Source: Paraburkholderia sp. HP33-1 (GTDB lineage Bacteria > Pseudomonadota > Gammaproteobacteria > Burkholderiales > Burkholderiaceae). From it: DNA of 64,000 nt. Shown in pieces: positions 45,402 through 54,899 of this stretch. Position 1 is the first letter of the stretch. Every line of letters starts with the position of its first letter. The notes beneath the pieces are model-generated. The model was not told the DNA's origin. It worked only from the letters and a program-made list of their open reading frames with translations, and did not search any database. The stretch covers positions 248,001 through 312,000 of the forward strand of contig NZ_JAJEJR010000003.1 of NCBI RefSeq assembly GCF_021390595.1, written 5' to 3'. Both the position numbers and the translations under genes were made by a program.

Positions 45402-48400
45402 CTACAGAGCATCAGCGGATACGGACCCTACCGATGCGTCCATCCGCCTCGCCACCATGTTTGCGCTGCCGGGGCAACGAAATCCCCTCAGCAGCGCCGT
45501 CAACTGCGGCCCCGACTGACCACCGGACGTCAGCTCGATGACCGCGTGCCGGTCGTCGAAATTGAAGTCCACTGCCGAGCGGCTCGACGACAACGTCGAT
45601 GTCACGCGGCCCCGGTCGATCAGCCGGAACAGCGCCCAAGGACCTTCGGTAATGATGGTCGACGTGTCCGGACGCACGCGCGGATTCGCGGTGAGACCGG
45701 CCATCGATCCTCCGCGTGGCCCCGGCCATGTAATCGGGAACGTCGTGACCGGACCGTGCACATAGCGCAGGCTCTGCCCGTCGATGTCGATGAGCAGATC
45801 AGTAATTTCCGGGTCCAGCGACACAACTTTGAGGCCCGCGCTCCACGACATCCGGGTTGCGCCCGGATCGCGGAAAAACGTCTGGCGGATCACCGCGGCA
45901 TGCTCGAACGGTTCGAGGCTCGGCCCCTGCATCGGCGGCATGCCGGGGCTGACCGGCTTGTAGCGCCACGGACGCATGCCTGTATCGACTCGGCCAGCGA
46001 GTGTCTTGCGGAAGAAGTCGTCGAGCAGGCCGCCTGCCGCGAACACGCGGTTGAAATCTTCGATGTCGACTTCCTGGGCGCTCGCGGCGAACGGATATTT
46101 GCCGTCGACCGCGCGGCGGCATTGCGCGCCGACGCTCGATTCGACCTGCATCGTGAGCACGGACCCGACGCCACGGCCCACCTTGCGCATAGACTGCGAC
46201 GCGATGCCCGCGAGCACCGCCCGAAACGGCGCCGGCAGCTTTTGCGCCTCGAGCTGCATCGTGGAGCCGAGGTCGTCGGTGGGCGGCATGCCGTTGGTGG
46301 CGAGCACGTCGCCGGCCGTCATCAGACGCGTGTACTGCTCGTTGATCAGTCCGATGATGCCGCCAAGCTGAAGTACGCCGCTGCTGCCCGATGGCGCGCT
46401 TGCGTTATCGGCCCGGCCGGTCACGACTTCGCGCAGCGCGGCAAAGCGTTTGTCGACCAGATCGCGTTCCATCTTCTGCTGCGCGAGCTGTCCGATCGTG
46501 GCGGTTGCGGCCACGGCGCTCGCCGCGCGCGCCGCCTGCGAGCGACGCGTGATCTCGTTCATTGCACCATCGGCGAGCGACGGTTCGTCCGCGCCGTCGG
46601 CGACCGACAGCGACGTCTCGCGCGCGGCCGTTCGCGCGAGTCTCGCCAGCGGCGAATCGGGCGCGGCCAGCGTGCGCAGCGTCTGCAGATCAGGAGCCAG
46701 CGTGCCGTTGCCGCCGGACACCGGTCTCACGTCGTCGAGAAACTGGCTCCAGTAATTGCCGTAGTCGGTCAGATACTGGCGGCGGATATCGTCGGCGAGC
46801 CTGTCCTTGCGCAGCACGTTGCCGTTTGCCATCTGCCGCCACCGCGCCGAAGCATCGGCCTTGCCCATCACCCACGCGTCCTGTTTTTGCGCCTGCTCGA
46901 GAAATTCGGGCAGGCGCTTGTTAAAAACCGTGTGATAGCCGACGTAGGAATAGAGACCGGGGATGCCCCGCGCAAGCGTCGAGCCGTCGGCCAGTGTGAA
47001 CACGGCGGTGGCCTGCGGACCCGCGGCGCTCAGCAGCGTGACGTTCTCGGGTGCCTCGGGAGTCATGGCGTTCATTGCCCGTTCGTAGAGCCGTCCGGAC
47101 GCCGGGTTGCGGGCGAGGAACTCGCGTGCGCGACGCACCAGCTGCGAATTCGCCGGGCTCGCCGGCACCGCGGGAACGTCGTTGGCGAACAGCGCGTCGA
47201 GGTGACGCGCCATCACGTTGCGCTCGCCGAGCGGTGCGACGCTGTTGGCGTGTTCCCAGTCAGCGAGCACCCATGCCTTGATCGCTTTCGCGTCATAGTG
47301 CGAGCGATCGAACAGCATCAGATAGACCGACAGCGTGCGATAAACGCCATCCGCGTCCTGCGCGCCGATTTGCGTGTCGAGGACCGTTTCGAGCCGGCCG
47401 ACCACTCGCGGCAGCAGCATCTTCTTCAGCAGATTGTTGTAGGTCTCGCCGGCGGCGTCGCTGATCGCGGGCGCCGTGTAGAGCCCGTAGCGCCATGCGA
47501 GACCGGGACTGTCGAGATCGACGCCCTGGAACCGAGGCAGCTCATGCGAAGCGGACAGTATCGCCCCCATCGCCCCGGGCTGCGGTGCCTTACGCTGCGA
47601 CGAGACACGCGAGGCGAGCGCAGTAGCCTTGCCGTCGATCGCGGCGAGATACTCGCGGTTATTGCTGAAGCTCACGACGAGCGCGCCGATCAGCCACACT
47701 GCCACGACGATCGCGAGCAGATGCCCGGCAATGCTCAGCGCGCGAAAGCGGATTTCCCAGTAAAGATTCGGGCGTACCAGATGCCCCTCGGCCAGAATCA
47801 CCCGCTGGAACAGATTGCGCAGGAAATAGCCGCGATACCCAGTAGGCGCAGCGTCCGCGGATGACGATGAGCGCGTCTTCGGTGCAACCCCGATCGAGTC
47901 GGCAAGCCCGCGACGCAGCCGCTGCAGCAGCGTGGTGCTGTCGGCGGACACGGCTTCGTGAGTTTGCGCCGCGCTCGTGAAATAGACGCCGCGCAGCGTG
48001 TTGTTTAACTGCGTGTCGTCGTATTTCGAATCGAGAAACACCAGCGCGAGTAGTTCCGTGAGGTCCGCGCACAGGCAGCGGAATTCGGCCGGCAGCGCAT
48101 ACAGCTTCTTGCGCAGATCGACCTCGTACACCTCCTGCAGCCGCGTGTTGATGCCGTCTTCGAGTCCCTGCACCAATTCACGCATCTCGGCCGCGCAGCT
48201 CAGGCGCAGCGTGTCGCGGCCGTGCTCTTCCGCCTCTTCCTGATAAGGCAGCGTGAAGCCGAAAATCTGCGCGCGGCTTTCGGCCGTCAACGCCTGGAAA
48301 TACTCTCCGAAGCCGGGCAACAGATCGAGCTTCGTGACGAGCACGTACACGGGGAAGCGAATCCCCAACTGCTGGCGCAACTCGCCAAGCCGCGCGCGCA

Positions 48401-49367
48401 ATGACGCTGCGAGCGCCTTTCGTTCGGACGCCGGGCGTGTCAGCAGCTCTTCGACGGAAACGGCGAGCAACGCACCGTTGATCGGCGCGCGCGGACGCCG
48501 CTTGCGCAGTAGCCCAAGAAAACCATGCCATTCGGCCGCATTGGCGCTCTTCAGGTCGTCCGGTTTCGCGTCAAGCGGCGCGGTGTCTTGCGCCGCGGCG
48601 TCCTGCACCGTATAGCGGCCGGCGGTATCGATCAACACCGCCTCGTTCGCGAACCACCAGTCGCAATTCACAGTTTCGACGCGGCTTCTCAGCGACGCCG
48701 CGACCATCTGGTCCGCATCCGGAAAATCGAGGCCCGAATTCAGGATCAAAGTCGTCTTGCCGGCGCCTGGCGAGCCCACCACCATGTACCACGGCAGCTC
48801 GTACAGATAGCGCTGGCTTTCGAGCAGGCGACGCAGTCCCGCCGGACCACCGCGCATGCGCTTGAGCTTTTCGATGGCCTTCGTGACGACCGAGTAAAGC
48901 GCGCGGATTTCGTCTCGCGCGACAGGGCTCGAGGCCGACTTCTTCGTGAACGGATTCAGAATGCGCTGCAGCAGCACGTCGTCGCTGCGCGCCGCCCGCC
49001 ACAGGCGATACAGCGCGTAGATCGCATAGCAGGCAAGCAGCACCGCGATGAGCAGCACGCGGGACCACGTCGTGCCAAGCGGATGCGCTTCGCCGAACGC
49101 AAGCACCGGTCCGAAATACCAGAGCGCGAGACACAGTAGCGCGACGCCGATGACGCTCGGCGACCAGCCGAGCAGCCAGAACAGCAGGAGCAGCAACAGC
49201 ACGACAATCGACAGCGTGCGCGACAGCACGCTCTCGAGCGGACGGTAGTCGCCGAATGCAACCAGCGGTCCGACGAACCAGATGGCCACGGCGGCGACGA
49301 GGATCGCCGCGAGTACCAGCGTCTGACGCGTCAACACAAGTTTCGATAAGCGGTTCAAATAAGACAT
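45402..49367 (-). CDS. tssM: T6SS inner-membrane protein TssM (IcmF/VasK)
   Basis: 1321 residues, a full-size TssM. Two N-terminal membrane segments (LVLAAILVAAVAIWFVG and neighbouring stretch) lead to the cytoplasmic NTPase-like domain with an intact Walker A GSPGAGKTTLI near residue 197. A third membrane segment is near 595 (HLLAIVVAVWLIGALVVSFS). The large periplasmic part ends in the C-terminal beta-rich domain that binds TssJ. TssM is the trunk of the membrane complex with TssL and TssJ. ATG 49367 is 13 bases after the tssL stop and has a GGGAAAG ribosome site; a longer frame to 49502 overlaps tssL and is unlikely. Confidence 0.94.
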   Translation of the reverse strand: MSYLNRLSKLVLTRQTLVLAAILVAAVAIWFVGPLVAFGDYRPLESVLSRTLSIVVLLLLLLFWLLGWSPSVIGVALLCLALWYFGPVLAFGEAHPLGTTWSRVLLIAVLLACYAIYALYRLWRAARSDDVLLQRILNPFTKKSASSPVARDEIRALYSVVTKAIEKLKRMRGGPAGLRRLLESQRYLYELPWYMVVGSPGAGKTTLILNSGLDFPDADQMVAASLRSRVETVNCDWWFANEAVLIDTAGRYTVQDAAAQDTAPLDAKPDDLKSANAAEWHGFLGLLRKRRPRAPINGALLAVSVEELLTRPASERKALAASLRARLGELRQQLGIRFPVYVLVTKLDLLPGFGEYFQALTAESRAQIFGFTLPYQEEAEEHGRDTLRLSCAAEMRELVQGLEDGINTRLQEVYEVDLRKKLYALPAEFRCLCADLTELLALVFLDSKYDDTQLNNTLRGVYFTSAAQTHEAVSADSTTLLQRLRRGLADSIGVAPKTRSSSSADAAPTGYRGYFLRNLFQRVILAEGHLVRPNLYWEIRFRALSIAGHLLAIVVAVWLIGALVVSFSNNREYLAAIDGKATALASRVSSQRKAPQPGAMGAILSASHELPRFQGVDLDSPGLAWRYGLYTAPAISDAAGETYNNLLKKMLLPRVVGRLETVLDTQIGAQDADGVYRTLSVYLMLFDRSHYDAKAIKAWVLADWEHANSVAPLGERNVMARHLDALFANDVPAVPASPANSQLVRRAREFLARNPASGRLYERAMNAMTPEAPENVTLLSAAGPQATAVFTLADGSTLARGIPGLYSYVGYHTVFNKRLPEFLEQAQKQDAWVMGKADASARWRQMANGNVLRKDRLADDIRRQYLTDYGNYWSQFLDDVRPVSGGNGTLAPDLQTLRTLAAPDSPLARLARTAARETSLSVADGADEPSLADGAMNEITRRSQAARAASAVAATATIGQLAQQKMERDLVDKRFAALREVVTGRADNASAPSGSSGVLQLGGIIGLINEQYTRLMTAGDVLATNGMPPTDDLGSTMQLEAQKLPAPFRAVLAGIASQSMRKVGRGVGSVLTMQVESSVGAQCRRAVDGKYPFAASAQEVDIEDFNRVFAAGGLLDDFFRKTLAGRVDTGMRPWRYKPVSPGMPPMQGPSLEPFEHAAVIRQTFFRDPGATRMSWSAGLKVVSLDPEITDLLIDIDGQSLRYVHGPVTTFPITWPGPRGGSMAGLTANPRVRPDTSTIITEGPWALFRLIDRGRVTSTLSSSRSAVDFNFDDRHAVIELTSGGQSGPQLTALLRGFRCPGSANMVARRMDASVGSVSADAL

Positions 49368-49380
49368 CAAGGCTTTCCCG

Positions 49381-50715
49381 TTATTGCGTGACGAAGACTT
49401 CCACGCGTCGATTGCGGGAACGACCTTCCGGCGTACTGTTGTCAGCGACAGGTTGTGTATCGCCCTCGCCAACGGCAACGATGCGGTCGGCTGGCATGCC
49501 ACGCGCCTTCAATACGTCGGCGACGAACGCGGCGCGCTTTTCCGATAGCACCTTGTTGTCAGAAAACTCCACCGTATGAATCGGCTGGTTGTCAGTGTGT
49601 CCGGTCACCGTGACGTTGCCGCCGACCCGCACCACCTCCTGAGCAACCTTGCTCAACACCGGATCGAGTTCCGGGCGAACGCGGCTTTGTCCCGGAAGGA
49701 ACACGTAGTCGCCACGCAACACGACACGGCTGCTGCGCTCGTTCTCGTCGACGGAGACCTGGCCGCGAGCAATCTCATCCTTCAGCAGAATCGACAGACG
49801 CAAGCGCTCGGGGGCTGCCGGAGTCGGGACCTTGATCGGCTCTCCGATTGCGAGAATCTTCGCCGCCAACACGTCGCCTTGCGCCAGAAGCCGATACTTG
49901 TACCAGGCGAACAGCGAGAACACACATAGCGCAGCTACGCCCGCTGTCGCCCAGACCGGCACGCTTTTCAGCAGCCGCATCCTGCCCGGCTCCTCGCCGC
50001 GCCAATGCGGCGACAGTTCGAGCCGAATCGTGTCGCGCGTGCCGCTGATAAGCGTCAGCATCCGCTGCCGGATCTGTTCCAGATGACGTGGACCCTCTGT
50101 GGCAACGCTGTAACGTCCTTCGAATCCAAGGCTAAGAATTCGGTACAGCACCTCGAGCACGTCGATGTACTCCTGGGGGGCGGTCGCCATGCGGCCGATC
50201 AGCAGGAAGAACTTCTCGCCACCGTCCACCTCTCCTTCGAACGTAAGCAGCAGGCCGCGCGCGGCCCAAATCCCACCGCTACCCCAACGCGTCCGATTGG
50301 CGGCTTCGTCGAGCGCGGTGCACAGCGCGTAGCGACCTGCCGCCACGTGCTTCCACGGCAAATTCTCCTTGTCGCAGACCTTCTGGAATGCCGCGACCTC
50401 ACGCACCAACAGCGAGCGCAAGCTTGCAACCGCGGCAAGCGAATCGAGCGCAGCAGGCATGTCCGCCAACACGCGCAACAGAGGCTGCGCGGCTTCAAGC
50501 AATGGATTGCGCGCGGTCTTCATCCGTTCGAGGCGCGCCTGCATTTCTTCCGGCGGATCGAACGCGGCCACATCGACGACTGGCTCCGTATTGGCGACAC
50601 CCGCATCTGCGGGACGCCCAGCGGGAAACACAGACGGCTGGCTCTGACCAGAACCTGAGCTGTCGGGGTTCAACAGAAAGTCGAACGCGCCGTCCCCGTA
50701 GGCACCTGTACTCAT
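49381..50715 (-). CDS. tssL: T6SS inner-membrane protein TssL (DotU) with OmpA/MotB-type C-terminus
   Basis: 444 residues. DotU domain at about 65-270 (ALCTALDEAANRTRWGSGGI, EVLYRILSLGFEGRYSV), membrane segment near 275-295 (VWATAGVAALCVFSLFAWYK), then a periplasmic OmpA-like peptidoglycan-binding domain (VTVTGHTDNQPI, RNRRVEVFVTQ). These extended TssL proteins anchor the membrane complex to the cell wall directly. ATG 50715 overlaps the tssK stop by four bases. A second OmpA-domain protein sits at 55646-57889, so this T6SS has two potential wall anchors. Confidence 0.94.
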   Translation of the reverse strand: MSTGAYGDGAFDFLLNPDSSGSGQSQPSVFPAGRPADAGVANTEPVVDVAAFDPPEEMQARLERMKTARNPLLEAAQPLLRVLADMPAALDSLAAVASLRSLLVREVAAFQKVCDKENLPWKHVAAGRYALCTALDEAANRTRWGSGGIWAARGLLLTFEGEVDGGEKFFLLIGRMATAPQEYIDVLEVLYRILSLGFEGRYSVATEGPRHLEQIRQRMLTLISGTRDTIRLELSPHWRGEEPGRMRLLKSVPVWATAGVAALCVFSLFAWYKYRLLAQGDVLAAKILAIGEPIKVPTPAAPERLRLSILLKDEIARGQVSVDENERSSRVVLRGDYVFLPGQSRVRPELDPVLSKVAQEVVRVGGNVTVTGHTDNQPIHTVEFSDNKVLSEKRAAFVADVLKARGMPADRIVAVGEGDTQPVADNSTPEGRSRNRRVEVFVTQ

Positions 50716-52061
50716 TTTTGACGCACGCCCCACAGTTCAAGCTTGAGTTCGGGGAAGTGCCCGGCGATATGCATGGCAAGCCCTCCGTGGCGCGCGATCT
50801 GCTCCCAGAACGGTCCCGTACGTGACAGCTCGAAATAGATAAAGCCCGAGTTGAATGGAATCTGGCGCGGAGGAACCGGCAGCGCCGCCATCGTCAGGCC
50901 AGGCAGGTGCGAACGGATCAATTCTGGTAAACGTTGCGGATGACTGATCTTTGTCTGGGCGAGAAACTGCTGCTGCAGCAATTCGGAAGGCATCTGCGCA
51001 CCCACCGCGAGCACAAGGCTCGAATAGCCCGCCAATTCGTTGGGCAGCATGGCGGCCGTACGAATGCCGTGCGCCTGCTCCGTGAGCGCAATGGGCTGTG
51101 CACCGCGAATCAGCACCTGATTCAACAGAAAGTGCACTTCGTCGACAAGCGGTCTGATGCTGCGGTACAGCTGCGCGTGGTCATAGCCCGGAGCCGGCTT
51201 CGGACGCCGCGTTTGCGGACGCACGAAGGTCGAAAGCTCGCCGGCAAGAAGCGCGAGCTCGCGATACAGGGTCAGCGGCGCTGTCTCCTCGATTTGGCAG
51301 ATATGCTCGAGCAGCGGCTCATAGCGATTGAGCACCTGGAGCAGCAGGTAATCGGCCACTTCGGCCGCTGCGCCCGTACGGCCATCGGTACCTGACAGAC
51401 GGGCGGCGAGCGCGTCGGCGCGCAATCGCGCGAGGCCGCGCAACTGCATCGCCCATTCTCGCAGCAATGGATTCGCACCGTAGCCGGTCACAGGAGGAAT
51501 ATGGTCGGTGCTGTGCAGCGACACGGCGCCCTCGGCGTGCAGCGCCTTTACGCGCGTCAGGGCAATACCAATCCACGACTGCGTAAGCTCTTTTTCGGGC
51601 AGCAGCCGCAAGCGCAGACGCGAGAGTTGGACCGGCTTCGGACCCTGCCCGATCGCATTGCTGTCTCGCAGCTCCATGTCGTACGCATGGTAACGGGCCA
51701 GCGATCCGCTCTGTTCGGTGAAGGCAGTTTCCTCGGTGTTCGGCAAGCGAAGCGGGACCGCCAGGTAGATCACCTGGTCCTGATGTTCCGGTCCGATCGT
51801 CAATGGTGGCGGGGGCGGCGTCAGGCCTGGCACTTCGAACGGCGTGCCGTCAGGAAACACGCCGAGTCCGCTCTTGAACACCAGCTTGCCGAACGCGAGC
51901 GACTCCTGATCGATCTCATAACGGCTGAAGCCCCAGAAAAATGGGCTCAACGGCGCACTCCGGCGATGCGCGAACGACTCGAAATACCGTTCCTGCTGCT
52001 GAAACAACTGCGGACGCAGGAAGAGTCCCTCGCTCCAAACAACCTTGCTATACCAACTCAT
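50712..52061 (-). CDS. tssK: T6SS baseplate adaptor TssK (VasE/ImpJ)
   Basis: 449 residues. N-terminal KVVWSEGLFLRPQLFQQQER and FESFAHRRSAPLSPFFWGFS are typical of TssK, as are QVLNRYEPLLEHICQIEETA and the end GFIYFELSRTGPFWEQIARH. It links the baseplate wedges to the TssL/TssM membrane complex through its receptor-binding-protein-like domains, in the cytosol. Its stop overlaps the tssL start. It begins five bases after the tssJ stop. The whole tssJ-K-L-M set is tightly packed and surely one unit. Confidence 0.94.
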   Translation of the reverse strand: MSWYSKVVWSEGLFLRPQLFQQQERYFESFAHRRSAPLSPFFWGFSRYEIDQESLAFGKLVFKSGLGVFPDGTPFEVPGLTPPPPPLTIGPEHQDQVIYLAVPLRLPNTEETAFTEQSGSLARYHAYDMELRDSNAIGQGPKPVQLSRLRLRLLPEKELTQSWIGIALTRVKALHAEGAVSLHSTDHIPPVTGYGANPLLREWAMQLRGLARLRADALAARLSGTDGRTGAAAEVADYLLLQVLNRYEPLLEHICQIEETAPLTLYRELALLAGELSTFVRPQTRRPKPAPGYDHAQLYRSIRPLVDEVHFLLNQVLIRGAQPIALTEQAHGIRTAAMLPNELAGYSSLVLAVGAQMPSELLQQQFLAQTKISHPQRLPELIRSHLPGLTMAALPVPPRQIPFNSGFIYFELSRTGPFWEQIARHGGLAMHIAGHFPELKLELWGVRQK

Positions 52062-52066
52062 TGAAA

Positions 52067-52612
52067 TTAGTCTGACTTTGAAATCGAAACATTGCGCTGG
52101 TCAAGCTGGATAGACAGCTTTTGTTCCTTGTTTGGAAGGGCCATCCTGTACCACGCAGCGTCCGGCGTTGCTGGCAACCGGTAAACCGCGCGCCAGACCG
52201 ATTTCCCGAGATCCCGGTAGCCAGCCAGTACACCAATTGCTGTGGTGGCACGGTTCGACTTGCGGACGATCTCGCGTGTGTCGCCGGGACGCAGAATGAA
52301 TTCGTCGACGACCAGCGCGTCGTCGCCAAGGACTTTTTTGTCGTCGCTTTGCAGCGTGAAAAAATCGGCGTTTTCAAATGCCGTCGGAGCCTTCAGTTCG
52401 TAGACCCGCACGAGGATCGGTGCTGCCGTTCCCCACTCGTTCGGATTGACGTTCTCGTTTGCCGCGATTTGTAGCCGAAGGTTCGTTTGCTCCTTGACAA
52501 CGGGAGCGGGCGTGCTCGCGCACGCGGACAGAGCTATGCTCGCCCCGCTGAGAATCAGCCAGCTCGCGATACGAAGCCATACCCCGAAGCGGGAAAATAA
52601 GTTCGAAACCAT
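52067..52612 (-). CDS. tssJ: T6SS outer-membrane lipoprotein TssJ (VasD)
   Basis: 181 residues. Hydrophobic leader and lipobox ALSAC near residue 30 mark it as an outer-membrane lipoprotein. The beta-sandwich core shows LRLQIAANENVNPNEWGTAA, ILVRVYELKAPTAFENADFF and WYRMALPNKEQKLSIQLDQR. TssJ holds the TssM periplasmic domain at the outer membrane. The preceding hcp gene ends about 147 bases upstream, with a strong hairpin between. The ribosome site is weak, which could lower its level relative to Hcp. Confidence 0.92.
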   Translation of the reverse strand: MVSNLFSRFGVWLRIASWLILSGASIALSACASTPAPVVKEQTNLRLQIAANENVNPNEWGTAAPILVRVYELKAPTAFENADFFTLQSDDKKVLGDDALVVDEFILRPGDTREIVRKSNRATTAIGVLAGYRDLGKSVWRAVYRLPATPDAAWYRMALPNKEQKLSIQLDQRNVSISKSD

Positions 52613-52653
52613 CTGACGGTATCAAGGTGATCTCGCACGTCGCCCTGAATGAA

Positions 52654-52694
52654 CTAGCCAGGATGCTCGCTTCCAGCCCCCGCATCCCGGCTAG
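52654..52694 (-). terminator. Strong intercistronic hairpin after hcp
   Basis: The arms CTAGCCAGGATGC (52654-52666) and GCATCCCGGCTAG (52682-52694) leave one mismatch as DNA. In minus-strand RNA it becomes a G-U pair, so 13 continuous base pairs form around a 15-base loop. It lies in the hcp-tssJ gap. No U-run follows, so partial termination or 3'-end protection is likely, allowing more hcp than tssJ-M transcript. Confidence 0.65.
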
Positions 52695-52758
52695 CCACCG
52701 CGACACAACTCACCAGACCAAAAAAACGGTGGTGCCGCGATTCAGGAAAATATGCGAC

Positions 52759-53241
52759 TTAGGCTGTGTTCTTCTTGATATCGAATGTCGCCGTAATCGC
52801 GCCGCCGCTACCGCCTTGCGCGTTCTGCACCACGTATTCCTGCTTCAGCCGAGAAAACGACAGAGACACTTTTTCGAGCGGACGCGATTCGCTATCGCTG
52901 ACTCCCGAGGGATGCACCGAAGTAACCAGCACGTCGTTCATCGTGAACTTGATGTATTCGAGCGGATTTCCGCCGGCCTTACGTACGACGAGCTTCGCTT
53001 CGTCGATGTGTTTGCCGGTCAGGCAGTATTGCGTCAGATTGGGCGTTGCACGATCGATGAAATGCTCGAACGTGAAGTCTTCAACCGTTGCTCGGCCCGC
53101 GCCGCCGCCAGAGCCAACGTGCATGTTCGATTGCTGCGTAACGCCCCAATCCCAGCTCAGAACATCGATTTCGTCCTTGTGGTTAGCGTCTGCCGACTCA
53201 CCATCGATCCCGTTAATCTTCAGAAAAATGTCTTGCGCCAT
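52759..53241 (-). CDS. tssD: T6SS tube protein Hcp
   Basis: 160 residues. DIFLKINGIDGESADANHKD is the usual Hcp start. DVLSWDWGV and the end AQGGSGGAITATFDIKKNTA also match. Hexameric rings of Hcp stack into the inner tube that is shot into target cells and can carry small effectors. A very strong ribosome site (AAGGAG) precedes ATG 53241, as expected for the most abundant T6SS protein. It lies 109 bases after tssC, with a small hairpin between, and a strong hairpin lies after it. No C-terminal extension is seen, so it is a plain structural Hcp. Confidence 0.95.
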   Translation of the reverse strand: MAQDIFLKINGIDGESADANHKDEIDVLSWDWGVTQQSNMHVGSGGGAGRATVEDFTFEHFIDRATPNLTQYCLTGKHIDEAKLVVRKAGGNPLEYIKFTMNDVLVTSVHPSGVSDSESRPLEKVSLSFSRLKQEYVVQNAQGGSGGAITATFDIKKNTA

Positions 53242-53302
53242 GAAAGTACTCCTTGGTACAGATTGGTTTTAGAGATGCTCAATGAAAGTCAGGCATATTT
53301 AG

Positions 53303-53323
53303 TGAGCGCCTGTTTTTCGCTCA
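53303..53323 (-). terminator. Small hairpin between tssC and hcp
   Basis: A 6-bp stem (TGAGCG at 53303-53308, CGCTCA at 53318-53323) with a 9-base loop. It may be an RNA-processing or attenuation site upstream of hcp; the stem is short, so this is tentative. Confidence 0.3.
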
Positions 53324-53350
53324 ATTACCGGATAAACGATAGACGCGAGA

Positions 53351-54856
53351 TCAGGCCGCTTCCTTCACGAGGGGCAGCTTCGCGACTAGACGCAAAGAAA
53401 CCGTCAGACCTTCGAGTTGGAAATGCGGACGCAGGAAGAATTTCGCCTGGTAATAGCCAGGATTTCCTTCGACGTCCTCGACGACCACCTCGGCCGCGGC
53501 CAACGGGCGACGCGCTTTGGTTTCCTGCGACGAGTTCGCCGGATCGGCGTCAACGTAGTTCATGACCCATTCGTTGAGCCATTGCTGCATTTCGTCACGC
53601 TCTTTGAACGAGCCGATCTTGTCGCGCACAATGCACTTCAGGTAGTGAGCAAAGCGCGAGCATGCAAATAAATACGGAAGACGTGCCGATAGATTTGCGT
53701 TCGCAGTTGCGTCTGCATCGAGATACTCGACCGGCTTCTGCAACGATTGCGCGCCGATGAACGCAGCGTAGTCAGTGTTCTTGCGGTGGATGAGCGGCAT
53801 GAAACCACTCTTTGACAATTCCGCCTCGCGGCGATCCGAAATCGCGATCTCCGTCGGGCACTTCATGTCAATACCGCCATCGTCGGTCGGGAACGTGTGG
53901 CAGGGCAGGCCTTCCACCACACCGCCGCTTTCCACGCCGCGAATCAGCGTGTACCAGCCATATTGCTTGAACGAACGGTTGATGTTCACCGCCATGGCGT
54001 AGGCTGCGTTCGACCAAACATAACGTTGATGATCCGCGCCGTCGGTCGTCTCCTCAAAGTCAAACTCGTCGACCGGGTTCGTCTTGATGCCGTATGGCAG
54101 ACGCGCGAGAAAACGCGGCATAGCAAGGCCGATGTAACGCGAGTCTTCCGAATTGCGCAGCGCGTTCCAAGGCGCGTACTCCAGGTTTTGCGTGAAGATC
54201 TTGGTCAGATCGCGCGGATTCGCGAGCTCCTGCCACGAGTCCATCTGCAACACGGACGGTGCGGCGCCCGTGATAAACGGCGCATGCGACGCCGCCGCGA
54301 CCTTCGCAATCGAGCCGAGCAAATCGACATCTGCCGGCGTGTGATCGAAGTAGTAGTCGGCAACAAGACAGCCGTACGGCTCGCCACCCAATTGCCCGTA
54401 CTCTTCCTCGTAAATCTGCTTGAAGAACGGACTCTGGTCCCACGCAATGCCTTTATAGCGCTTCATCGTGCGACGCAGGTCGTCCTTCGACACATCCATG
54501 AAGCGGATTTTCAGCTTCTCGTCCGTTTCAGTGTTCGTGACGAGGTGATGAAGTCCCCGCCATGCGCTTTCCAGACTCTGGAATTCTTCATGATGAAGGA
54601 TCAGATTGATCTGTTCGGATAATTTACGATCGATCTCACCAATGATCGACTCGATGTTTTTGTACGCGTCGTCGGACACCGTTACCGATGTGAGCAGCGC
54701 TTGTTGAGCGAGTGTCCGGACAGCACCCTCGACCGCCTCGCGCGCACGCTCCGTTTTGGGCTTGAATTCGCGCGACAGGAGCGCGTTGAAATCAGACTGA
54801 TTGGTAACGCTCGCCGTTGCTTTGGCGCTCGTCTTCGCTTGAAGTTCGGCCATCAT
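53351..54856 (-). CDS. tssC: T6SS contractile sheath large subunit TssC (VipB)
   Basis: 501 residues. Sheath signatures include WRGLHHLVTNTETDEKLKIR, KDDLRRTMKRYKGIAWDQS and QMDSWQELANPRDLTKIF, then LARLPYG, with the end LEGLTVSLRLVAKLP. TssB and TssC form the long helical sheath whose contraction propels the Hcp tube. Two adjacent ATG codons (54856, 54853) are possible starts after GGGGAAA. It follows tssB by 43 bases. No truncation was seen. Confidence 0.95.
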   Translation of the reverse strand: MMAELQAKTSAKATASVTNQSDFNALLSREFKPKTERAREAVEGAVRTLAQQALLTSVTVSDDAYKNIESIIGEIDRKLSEQINLILHHEEFQSLESAWRGLHHLVTNTETDEKLKIRFMDVSKDDLRRTMKRYKGIAWDQSPFFKQIYEEEYGQLGGEPYGCLVADYYFDHTPADVDLLGSIAKVAAASHAPFITGAAPSVLQMDSWQELANPRDLTKIFTQNLEYAPWNALRNSEDSRYIGLAMPRFLARLPYGIKTNPVDEFDFEETTDGADHQRYVWSNAAYAMAVNINRSFKQYGWYTLIRGVESGGVVEGLPCHTFPTDDGGIDMKCPTEIAISDRREAELSKSGFMPLIHRKNTDYAAFIGAQSLQKPVEYLDADATANANLSARLPYLFACSRFAHYLKCIVRDKIGSFKERDEMQQWLNEWVMNYVDADPANSSQETKARRPLAAAEVVVEDVEGNPGYYQAKFFLRPHFQLEGLTVSLRLVAKLPLVKEAA

Positions 54857-54899
54857 TTCCCCATTGTTTCTGGCTGTGCTTTCACGCGGAAAGCGATAA

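Noticed and set aside
45546..47864. A 772-codon open frame on the plus strand opposite tssM
   Set aside because: It is exactly antisense to a clear TssM domain, is very rich in Arg/His/Ala as expected of a GC-rich shadow, and has no family motif.
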